Assembly: GCA_031256695.1 (NCBI GenBank)
Contig: JAIRQB010000076.1
Coordinates: 1-8,090 of the forward strand
Origin: Elusimicrobiota bacterium
GTDB lineage: Bacteria; Elusimicrobiota; Endomicrobiia; Endomicrobiales; Endomicrobiaceae
Length of the DNA: 8,090 nt
Direction: 5' to 3'
Both the position numbers and the translations under genes were made by a program. Below the pieces are notes generated by a model that was not told where the DNA came from, ran no database searches, and worked only from the letters and a program-made list of their open reading frames with translations. Every line of letters starts with the position of its first letter. Position 1 is the first letter of the stretch. Of the stretch, positions 1 to 6,484 are shown piece after piece.

Positions 1-1
1 T

Positions 2-3000
2 TTGAAAAATTCTTCTTTTTCTCTTTCAGGGCTTTCTTTGACGGCTCAATGGAATAAGGCAAAAAGAGACGGCTCTGGCGCAGGGGGGCTGGGCGGCTTT
101 ATTTATGCCGAGAATTCAACTATTTCTTTGAAAGCAGATTCAGGCGATATGGTTTTAAAAAATAATTTTGCCGACAATGTCAAAAATGACGTCTATATGG
201 ATTTTGCAGAACTCAATTTAATAAATGTAAATGGAAATCAAATAAGATTTGAAGGCGGAGTCTATGCGGTAAATAAAAGCGCTCTAAAAAAAGAAGGCGA
301 TGGACTATTGTATTTTAGCGGGCGCAATTATTTTGATGCGGTCAGATATTTTGATTTGGCGCCGGGAAGCGAAATGTTGTCGGAAAATGCTCAGTGGACC
401 TATATAAACAATGAAAATCCTTTAAATTTGAATTCTTCAAGCGTATCTTTTATCGGGGGAGTCAGCGAATTTATAAACAATTCCGCTCAAAATTTCGGAG
501 CGGGCATTTATGCCTCTAATTCTAAAGTTTTGTTTAGAAAAGGCTCTGTTTCTTTTATAAAAAACACATCTCAATCGGGCGCTGTTGTATATGCAGACAA
601 TGCATCAGATATACTTTTTGAAAATATAGATGTTTTAAATATCAGCGAAAATCATTCAATAGCGGGCAATTCAGTTTTTAGCGCTCAAAACGCCTCTCAA
701 ATAAACTTTGCCGATGTCTCAAGCGCAAGCGTCATAAACAATAAGGCTCAAAACGGCGCTTTCTTGTATTTAGACAATTCCAATTTTGTTTTGACGGGCG
801 GGAAATGGTTTAACGCGTCGGGAAATATCGCAGAGGACTCTTCCTCAATAGGCGGCGCTATTGCAGTTATACAGGGCGAATTTGCTGTAAATGCCGCAAG
901 CATAGTCTTTACTTCAAATACGGCTCAGACGGGCGGGGCAATTTATGCGCAAAATTCTGAAATAAAATTGAATTCAAATAACGGCTATATTCTTTTTGAA
1001 GAAAACAGCGCTCAGGCGGGGACTGATATTTATTTAGACAATAGCAAGTTTTATTTGACGGCAAGCGGAGCGAAGTCTGCGGCAAAATTGGACGGCGGCA
1101 TAGAGGCGTATAACGGCTCTGTTTTGGAATTTAAAGGAAATATAACTTTAAATAGAAAGAATATCCTTGAAAATTCCTCTCTTGCAATAGAGGACGGCAA
1201 AGTAAATATAGGCGGGGAATTTTCTTTCAGCAGAGGGCTGACAGAGATGCAAATTAGGAAATCAACAGTTTCAATAAAAGGCTCGTCTTCAGAGAGCGTC
1301 AAGTTTATTTCAAACAATGGAGGCGGAATAGGCGGCGCTGTTTCAGTTTATGATTCTTCGCTTGAAATTATAGACGGGAAAATATCGGGCAATAGAGGTT
1401 CGGCGGCAGGCGCAATTTATTTGGAAAATTCAATTTTAAGAATTGCGGCTCAAGAAGGAGATTTTGTCTTTTCAAGCAATACTTTCAATGGAATTAAAAA
1501 TGATATTTCTTTTAATAGCGCGGAATTGATTTTTTATGCGCAAGGAGCGTCAAGCAAACAGACTTCAATGGCTCAATGGTATGAGCGCAGATATGACGGA
1601 ATGAACGGGCAAAAGAGCGCGGCAAGAGTTTATGCGACTCCTATACCTGCGCGCGATGATTATAAGCAGATAATATTAAACGGCGGGATGTTTGGAAGCG
1701 GCGCAGTTACAAAAGAAGGCGGCGGGGAATTGATTTTAAGAGGACGCAATGAGATTAGCGATGCTTTGACAATAAATGCGGGCATAGTCAGTTTAGATAC
1801 CGCTTCTTTTAAGGCGGCTTCCATAGATATAAAGAGAGGCTCAGTCTATAATACGTATAGAGGCGAGACGGGTATAGGCGGGAATGTCACAACTTTAAGC
1901 GGGCGTTTGACAGTAGAGGCAAGCACAGTCAGTTTAGGATTGTATTTTAATGAGGAAAGGACAAATCCCGTCAGCGCAGACAGCATTTTTGCATCTTCAA
2001 TAATGAATAGGAATGGAAGTTTAAAAATTACGGCATATGGAGAGATTTCAGAATATGCAGACGCTTTAAACGATGTAATGCTTATGAAATGGAATGATAT
2101 TCACAGCGCAGTCAATTTTGGATACGGCGGAGCGGCTATGTGGTTTGACGGCGATTTGTGGAAAGGATATGTGGGTTATCAATTGGAAGTCAGAAATGCA
2201 TCGGAACTTTGGCTTGTAATTTTAAGCACAGGGCTTGGTCTTGTGGGGACAGGCGGCAATTTCACTTATAATGAAAGAGAGGCGGCAGGAATGTTAAACA
2301 GAGTTGATTTCAATACTTTAGCCGCAATAAAGATGAGAATACCCGTGTCTGAAATCAAAGATGAAGTCTTGTTAAGAAAGACTTTGGGTCAAATCAGCGG
2401 GGAATTTTTAGCCAATGTTTTAAAAATGGGCGCTCTCTATGATGAAAGCGCTAAAATTTTTCCGAGACTTTATAGAGAAGCCGGCGAAGCGGAAAGACCT
2501 TCAATCTGGGCGCAGGCTGATATGTCTTCTATTTTTAGGAAAGATGAAGGCAGCGTCAGAGAATATTCGTCTTCTTTAATAGGTTTTCAAGCGGGAATAA
2601 ATCTCAAGAGGCGTAGCGATGAATTATTCGGCATTTACGGCAGCCAAGAAAGCGGAGAATTAAAACAAGATTTAGACAGGGCGGATATGAAAGATATAAG
2701 CGGAGGCATATATTGGGGCTCTTTTAACAATTGGGCGAGTATGAAGTGGACAGCGGGTTTCGGACAGCAAAGTTATGATGTGAAAAGAGAGGTAAATATA
2801 GGCACTCAATCTTATTCTCCTCAATCTTCTTTTGACACTTATTCTATAAGAGGCTCGGGAGAGGTTGAATTTGAATTCTTTAATAATGATAGTTCTTTTG
2901 TTATAAATCCCGTAATAGGCGCTCAAGCCGCTTATATTATAAATTCGGAAATAGATGAATCTGAAGGCGATTTGGCTGAATTGCTTGTAAAATCAGCCGC

Positions 3001-4297
3001 TTATCCGAGACTTACTTTTACGGGCGGGCTGCGTTTTAGAGGAGAAGGGGATTTTACGAGATGGAATTTTTCACTCTATGCAGGTTATGCTGTTTTAGGC
3101 GGTCAAGATTTTAGTTATCAGATGATTTTAAAATCGGCGGAATCTGACGGAAAGATGGAAATAAAGCCGAATTATGAAGGCGATATGTTTGCCGGGCTTT
3201 CTTTTGGAATAGAGGCATCGCTTTCTAATAATTTATCTCTATACGCTTCGGCTGACGCTAAAATCAGCCCAAGCGCAGAAAATAAACTTTTAGGATATGT
3301 GGCAAATGCAGGTTTAAAATTGCGTTTTGGAACGGCAAAAGCAAGACCAAAACCGGAGCCTAAACCCGAGCCTCAAAAACCAGCGCCGGAAATTAAACCT
3401 GACCCTATTGCCGACACAATTCCTCAAATAGCGCCTGAGATTGTCACGCAAGACTTCTCTTCTTTAGACGATTTAGACGAAGCCTCTCTTATCTCTATGC
3501 TGAATAATTTGGAAGGCGAAGTTGGAAAGAGAGTAAGCGATGAAGATAAAAAACTTCTCGTTGAAGCCCAAGAGCGCCGCAAAAATTTAATCAAATCTTT
3601 TAGATTATCTGCGGCTGTTTTTAGAAGCGGCAGCGCAGAACTTACGGCTGAGTCTAAAAACGATATAAGGAAATTGGCTCAAAGTTTAAAAGAATATGAA
3701 TACAATAAAATAACTGTTGAAGGACATACCGACTCCACAGGACAGGCTGAAAATAATAGAGTTTTGTCTTTTGAAAGAGCGCGCTCTGTATATTTGGAAT
3801 TGGTTAAAAACGGAATACCGAGAGAAAAATTGGATTATGTAGGTTTCGGCGCAATGATGCCTGTGTCTTCAAATAAAACTGAAGTGGGCAAGAGGCAAAA
3901 TAGGAGAGTTGAGGTTTTTGTAGAAGGAGACAGCAAAGATGCCCAAGCGCAAAGACTTACTCTTGAAAGAGATAATTATTTGAATTATGAAAATTCGCTA
4001 AATAGGCAGGGCGGAGACGATATGGAAATAAGCGCCAGCCAAAGAGAACGCTCGGCAATAGACAATGCGGAAAAACAGGCGGCGACAAATTCCTCGGTTA
4101 AAAAAACGCAGTCAGTCAAGGCTCAGTCTGTCAAAACGGCTTCAAAAAAGACTGTCGCCGTTAAGCCCGCGGCAAAGGTTAAAAAAACTTCTTCGGTAAA
4201 AAAGACAGCGTCTGCGAAAACAGCGACAACAAAGAGAGCCGCTGCAAAAAGCGGAGTTTCCGCTAAAAATACAGCCAAGAAAAAGATAAAAAAATAG
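2..4297 (+). CDS. Pmp-like autotransporter adhesin with C-terminal OmpA peptidoglycan-binding domain and Lys-rich tail (5' partial)
   Basis: Likely a surface-exposed outer-membrane protein. The frame is open from the window edge, and the TTG at position 2 is not a credible start: no signal peptide follows it. The real start lies upstream. Residues below count from position 2. Residues 1-600 are a Ser/Asn/Gly-rich beta-helix-like passenger with FxxN and GGA[IV] motifs as in chlamydial Pmps. Passenger-associated strand repeats (KEGxGxLxxxGRN) lie at 97-109 and 571-583. A helical linker (LGQISGEFLANVL, about 795-807) precedes a beta barrel at about 836-1109 that ends in GLKLRF, a plausible beta-signal. 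A Pro/Glu/Lys hinge (1114-1136) and a helical stretch (about 1150-1200) lead to an OmpA C-terminal domain (1203-1307). This domain has GHTD (1241-1244), R1259 and NRRVEVFV. Residues 1358-1431 are Lys/Ala/Ser/Thr-rich. I see no cysteine anywhere, unlike chlamydial Pmps. Domain calls are by eye; surface adhesion is inferred. Confidence 0.88.
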   Translation: MKNSSFSLSGLSLTAQWNKAKRDGSGAGGLGGFIYAENSTISLKADSGDMVLKNNFADNVKNDVYMDFAELNLINVNGNQIRFEGGVYAVNKSALKKEGDGLLYFSGRNYFDAVRYFDLAPGSEMLSENAQWTYINNENPLNLNSSSVSFIGGVSEFINNSAQNFGAGIYASNSKVLFRKGSVSFIKNTSQSGAVVYADNASDILFENIDVLNISENHSIAGNSVFSAQNASQINFADVSSASVINNKAQNGAFLYLDNSNFVLTGGKWFNASGNIAEDSSSIGGAIAVIQGEFAVNAASIVFTSNTAQTGGAIYAQNSEIKLNSNNGYILFEENSAQAGTDIYLDNSKFYLTASGAKSAAKLDGGIEAYNGSVLEFKGNITLNRKNILENSSLAIEDGKVNIGGEFSFSRGLTEMQIRKSTVSIKGSSSESVKFISNNGGGIGGAVSVYDSSLEIIDGKISGNRGSAAGAIYLENSILRIAAQEGDFVFSSNTFNGIKNDISFNSAELIFYAQGASSKQTSMAQWYERRYDGMNGQKSAARVYATPIPARDDYKQIILNGGMFGSGAVTKEGGGELILRGRNEISDALTINAGIVSLDTASFKAASIDIKRGSVYNTYRGETGIGGNVTTLSGRLTVEASTVSLGLYFNEERTNPVSADSIFASSIMNRNGSLKITAYGEISEYADALNDVMLMKWNDIHSAVNFGYGGAAMWFDGDLWKGYVGYQLEVRNASELWLVILSTGLGLVGTGGNFTYNEREAAGMLNRVDFNTLAAIKMRIPVSEIKDEVLLRKTLGQISGEFLANVLKMGALYDESAKIFPRLYREAGEAERPSIWAQADMSSIFRKDEGSVREYSSSLIGFQAGINLKRRSDELFGIYGSQESGELKQDLDRADMKDISGGIYWGSFNNWASMKWTAGFGQQSYDVKREVNIGTQSYSPQSSFDTYSIRGSGEVEFEFFNNDSSFVINPVIGAQAAYIINSEIDESEGDLAELLVKSAAYPRLTFTGGLRFRGEGDFTRWNFSLYAGYAVLGGQDFSYQMILKSAESDGKMEIKPNYEGDMFAGLSFGIEASLSNNLSLYASADAKISPSAENKLLGYVANAGLKLRFGTAKARPKPEPKPEPQKPAPEIKPDPIADTIPQIAPEIVTQDFSSLDDLDEASLISMLNNLEGEVGKRVSDEDKKLLVEAQERRKNLIKSFRLSAAVFRSGSAELTAESKNDIRKLAQSLKEYEYNKITVEGHTDSTGQAENNRVLSFERARSVYLELVKNGIPREKLDYVGFGAMMPVSSNKTEVGKRQNRRVEVFVEGDSKDAQAQRLTLERDNYLNYENSLNRQGGDDMEISASQRERSAIDNAEKQAATNSSVKKTQSVKAQSVKTASKKTVAVKPAAKVKKTSSVKKTASAKTATTKRAAAKSGVSAKNTAKKKIKK
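470..1420 (+). repeat. Degenerate Pmp-like FxxN / GGA[IV] protein repeats
   Basis: This part of the passenger (residues 157-473) contains about eight diverged units. Each tends to carry an FxxN-like strand, a short Ala/Gln or Gly turn, then G[GA]xxY followed by an Asn/Asp-Asn turn. Visible copies are FINN 157-160 with GAGIY 166-170, FIKN 185-188 with GAVVY 193-197, GAFLY 252-256, GGAI 284-287, FTSN 303-306 with GGAIY 311-315, GTDIY 340-344, FISN 435-438 with GGAV 444-447, and GAIY 470-473. Chlamydial Pmps are defined by FxxN and GGA[ILV] motifs and form beta-helices. The copies are too diverged at DNA level to be recent tandem duplications. Confidence 0.72.
4091..4294 (+). repeat. Low-complexity Lys/Ala/Ser/Thr-coding tail (histone-H1-like)
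   Basis: The last ~70 codons of the surface-protein gene encode a tail dominated by Lys, Ala, Ser, Thr and Val, with almost no acidic residues. SSVKKT occurs twice, 33 residues apart (1364-1369 and 1397-1402). Related blocks such as QSVK, ASKKT and TAKKK fill the rest. Synonymous codons differ between copies, so this is a diverged protein-level repeat. The composition resembles histone-H1 or chlamydial Hc-like tails. It follows a complete OmpA domain, which puts it in the periplasm by topology, where a DNA-binding role would be unexpected. Confidence 0.8.
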
Positions 4298-4313
4298 GCA
4301 AAAAGAGATTTTT

Positions 4314-5372
4314 ATGAAAGAGAAAATTGAAAAACTGCTTGGGAAATTTAAATCAGGCAATTTCCTTTTTACCTCTGCGACTGAGACTTTCTATTTGACA
4401 GGCGCTCCTTTTGACGGCTTTTGGGCTGTTTTTGTCAAAGATGAGGTCTATATTATCTGTTCCCGAATGATAGAAAATCAAGTTAGGCAGTATTTTGATT
4501 TTTTAGGCTCAAAGGTTCAGGTTTTAATTGCGAAAGGCTCTTATATTGACATTATTGCCTCTATTTTAAAGAGAAATCGCGAAAATTCTCTAATTGCCGA
4601 CTCTTTATATATAAGCGCTGAGGTTTATTTGAAAATTACAGAAAAATTTAATGCTGAAAACTTGATTTTTTATGCCAAAGCGGGCATTTTGGACGAAATT
4701 AGGCAAGTAAAAAGCGATGAAGAGATAGAAAAAATCAGAAATGCCTGCCGCATAGTTTCCAAAACGGCGGATATGGTAAGAAATGAGATAAGGGTTGGAA
4801 TTAGCGAAATGGATATACATTGCAGGATTTTAGAGATTTTTGCCCAAAATGGCGTAAATGAGAGTTTTACGCCTATAGTAGCGGCGGGAGTCAATTCCTC
4901 TAATCCTCATCATTGCAGTTCAAACTATAAAATCAAGGAGAATGATATAGTTTTAATGGATTTAGGCTGCTATTATCAAGGCTATGCCTCTGATTTGACG
5001 AGGACATACTATTTTGGTAAAACTAACTATAAAATCAATGCGATTTTAGATTTAGCGAGGACGGCGCAAAGGAAAATTATTGACAATATCAAGGCGGGTT
5101 TGCCAATTTCTTGGGCTGATAAGACAGCAAGACTTGAGATAGACAAATATGGCTATGCTGACAATTTTATACACAATGTCGGGCATTCAATAGGGATAGG
5201 GGTTCACGAAAGCCCAACTCTGTCTTCAGAGGCTGAAGGCAAGTTTTTAAATAGAATGGTTCTGGCAATTGAGCCGGGGATATATTTTGAGAATCAATTC
5301 GGCGTCAGAACAGAAGATACAGTTCTTATAAAGCAAGACGGATGCGAAGTTTTGACAAATGCCCAATACTGA
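4314..5372 (+). CDS. M24 family Xaa-Pro peptidase (aminopeptidase P / prolidase-like)
   Basis: A probably cytoplasmic metallopeptidase that cleaves bonds involving proline in short peptides. The 352-residue length suits the short bacterial YqhT/PepQ-type enzymes. Residues 1-125 form a creatinase-type N-terminal domain (reading FLFTSATETFYLTG near the start), followed by the pita-bread catalytic domain. All five expected metal ligands are visible: D216 (MDLG), D227 (SDLTRT), H291 (VGHSIG), E320 (AIEPG) and E334 (RTEDT). A further histidine, H298, lies in GVHESP. The ATG lies 16 bp after the surface-protein stop and has only a weak AGAG ribosome site. It is preferred because the N-terminal domain begins right there. 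The C-terminus stops at TNAQY, a few residues short of the final strand common in relatives, at tandem stops TGA TAA. Substrate choice (dipeptide or longer) cannot be read from sequence. There is no signal peptide. Confidence 0.92.
   Translation: MKEKIEKLLGKFKSGNFLFTSATETFYLTGAPFDGFWAVFVKDEVYIICSRMIENQVRQYFDFLGSKVQVLIAKGSYIDIIASILKRNRENSLIADSLYISAEVYLKITEKFNAENLIFYAKAGILDEIRQVKSDEEIEKIRNACRIVSKTADMVRNEIRVGISEMDIHCRILEIFAQNGVNESFTPIVAAGVNSSNPHHCSSNYKIKENDIVLMDLGCYYQGYASDLTRTYYFGKTNYKINAILDLARTAQRKIIDNIKAGLPISWADKTARLEIDKYGYADNFIHNVGHSIGIGVHESPTLSSEAEGKFLNRMVLAIEPGIYFENQFGVRTEDTVLIKQDGCEVLTNAQY
4341..4370 (+). terminator. Possible intrinsic terminator or attenuator inside the start of the peptidase gene
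   Basis: GGAAATT at 4342-4348 pairs perfectly with AATTTCC at 4359-4365 around a 10-nt loop. Five T residues follow directly (4366-4370). G4341 could add a G-U pair to T4366. The layout matches an intrinsic terminator, but the stem is short with only two G-C pairs, and it lies within codons 10-19 of the peptidase. It could limit read-through from the highly repetitive surface-protein gene, or it may be chance in AT-rich coding DNA. Confidence 0.25.
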
Positions 5373-5387
5373 TAAAACGGCAGTTAT

Positions 5388-5393
5388 GGAGAG
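5388..5393 (+). promoter_or_regulatory. Ribosome binding site fixing the efp start
   Basis: GGAGAG sits 4 nt before the ATG at 5398. An in-frame ATG at 5359 would add 13 residues and overlap the upstream peptidase, but it has no Shine-Dalgarno sequence. The 5398 start gives the typical EF-P N-terminus (MISTSDFRNG) and length. Confidence 0.7.
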
Positions 5394-5397
5394 AAAA

Positions 5398-5955
5398 ATG
5401 ATTTCAACATCAGACTTTAGAAATGGATTAAATATCCTCGTAGAAAATGAGCCTTATCAAATCACTTGGTTTCAAAATCATAAGCCCGGAAAGGGCGGCG
5501 CTGTAATGCGCGTAAAATTAAGACATCTCAGAAAGGGCGGGACAATAGAGAGGACATTTAAATCAGGCGAGAAATTTGATTCTTTGAGCGTCACAAGGCA
5601 AAAAAAGCAATTTTTGTATAAAGAAGGGGAAAATTTTAACTTTATGGATATGAATAGTTATGAGCAGATTTCCGTTGAGGCTGATAAAATAGGAAATACG
5701 GCGAATTTTTTAGTTGAAAATCAAGAAGTTGAAGCGGTTTATTTGGAGTCTGAACTCATATGCATAGATATTCCCGCTATTATTACAATGACTATAGCCG
5801 AGTCTGAACCGGGTATAAAAGGCGATTCCGTTTCAAATATGACAAAAATGGCTAAATTGGAGACGGGCGCTGATATTAGAGTCCCGCTTTTTATAAAGAC
5901 AGGCGATAAAATCAAGGTTGACACAAGAACGGGCGATTATGTTGAGAGAGCATAA
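5398..5955 (+). CDS. efp: Elongation factor P
   Basis: EF-P enters the ribosomal E site and helps peptide-bond formation when ribosomes stall on consecutive prolines. The 185 residues match the family length exactly. The N-terminal KOW-like domain (1-65) begins MISTSDFRNG. Its tip loop KPGKGGA places Lys32 where EF-Ps carry their modified residue (equivalent to E. coli Lys34). Two OB domains follow, and the C-terminus has the signature GDKIKVDTRTGDYVERA. Loop type and Lys suggest modification on lysine, but no EpmA/EpmB or other modifying enzyme is in the window, so the kind is unknown. The gene follows the peptidase stop by 25 bp and precedes accB by 24 bp. Peptidase next to efp and accBC is a common bacterial arrangement, as in the Bacillus yqhT-efp region. 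Confidence 0.97.
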   Translation: MISTSDFRNGLNILVENEPYQITWFQNHKPGKGGAVMRVKLRHLRKGGTIERTFKSGEKFDSLSVTRQKKQFLYKEGENFNFMDMNSYEQISVEADKIGNTANFLVENQEVEAVYLESELICIDIPAIITMTIAESEPGIKGDSVSNMTKMAKLETGADIRVPLFIKTGDKIKVDTRTGDYVERA

Positions 5956-5979
5956 CAAAGTTTTTTTTGAGGAAATATT

Positions 5980-6438
5980 ATGGAAACACAAGAATTAAAA
6001 AGATTTTTGCGCTCTATCAGAGAGACAGACAATGAAGAATTGAAATATCAAAGCGGAGATGAAACCGTTTATTTTAAAAAGAGCGAAATAGGCTCAATTC
6101 CCCTTCAAAAAACAGAAACCGTTAAAGCAGTTAAAACGGAAACCGCTCCAAGCGCAGAAGAAAGCGCTAAAAAACCCCAAGAGCCGCAATTTATTGAAAT
6201 CAAATCCATTATGGTAGGCACTTTTTCAGATGTTTTAGATGCAGACAATAATCCTTTGGCGCGGGAAGGCTCTAAAATTTCCAAAGGGCAAAAATTAGGG
6301 CAGATAGAGGCTATGAAGATAATAAAAGACATCATATCCGAGTCTGACGGCATAATCTCTAAGGCTTTTGTCTTAAACGGCGAATCTGTTGAATATGGGC
6401 AGAAATTGTTTTTAATTGAGATTTCAAAGCAGAGTTAA
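5980..6438 (+). CDS. accB: Biotin carboxyl carrier protein of acetyl-CoA carboxylase
   Basis: AccB carries the biotin that shuttles CO2 from biotin carboxylase to the carboxyltransferase in the first committed step of fatty-acid synthesis. The 152 residues are close to the usual ~155. Residues 1-35 form the N-terminal segment (ELKRFLRSIRETDNEELKY). A Lys/Thr/Ala/Pro/Glu-rich flexible linker covers about 40-70, and the biotinyl domain about 72-150. The biotinylation motif EAMKI is intact, with the acceptor Lys113. A clear GAGGA ribosome site (5969-5973) lies 6 nt before the ATG. accC follows 46 bp downstream, the usual pairing. The carboxyltransferase genes accA/accD are not in the window. Confidence 0.96.
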   Translation: METQELKRFLRSIRETDNEELKYQSGDETVYFKKSEIGSIPLQKTETVKAVKTETAPSAEESAKKPQEPQFIEIKSIMVGTFSDVLDADNNPLAREGSKISKGQKLGQIEAMKIIKDIISESDGIISKAFVLNGESVEYGQKLFLIEISKQS

Positions 6439-6473
6439 ATAAAAATTAAAGCGGATTTTAAAATAAAAGAAGC

Positions 6474-6478
6474 GGGAG
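6474..6478 (+). promoter_or_regulatory. Ribosome binding site supporting the GTG start of accC
   Basis: GGGAG lies 6 nt before GTG at 6485. The GTG start yields MFNKILIANRGEIACR, which aligns end-to-end with known AccC N-termini, so no upstream extension is needed. Confidence 0.7.
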
Positions 6479-6484
6479 ACAAGA

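Noticed and set aside
2..4. TTG as start codon of the surface-protein gene
   Set aside because: No ribosome site is visible, no signal peptide follows, and the frame is open to the window edge, so the gene is simply cut.
4142..4360. Minus-strand Cys/Phe-rich reading frame opposite the Lys-rich tail
   Set aside because: It is the complement of a low-complexity Lys-coding stretch, with no ribosome site and no recognisable domain.
5359..5397. Upstream ATG extending efp by 13 codons
   Set aside because: It overlaps the peptidase end and lacks a Shine-Dalgarno; the ATG at 5398 gives the canonical N-terminus and 185-residue length.
5937..5968. Hairpin TTATG/CATAA followed by T8 between efp and accB as a terminator
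   Set aside because: The stem is only 5 bp and AT-rich, with 5 nt between stem and T tract; accB starts 12 nt after the T run with a good ribosome site.
6439..6484. Possible promoter in the accB-accC gap, including palindrome ATTTTAAAAT (6455-6464)
   Set aside because: An AT-rich 46-bp gap gives TATAAT-like matches by chance; no convincing -35 with correct spacing was seen.
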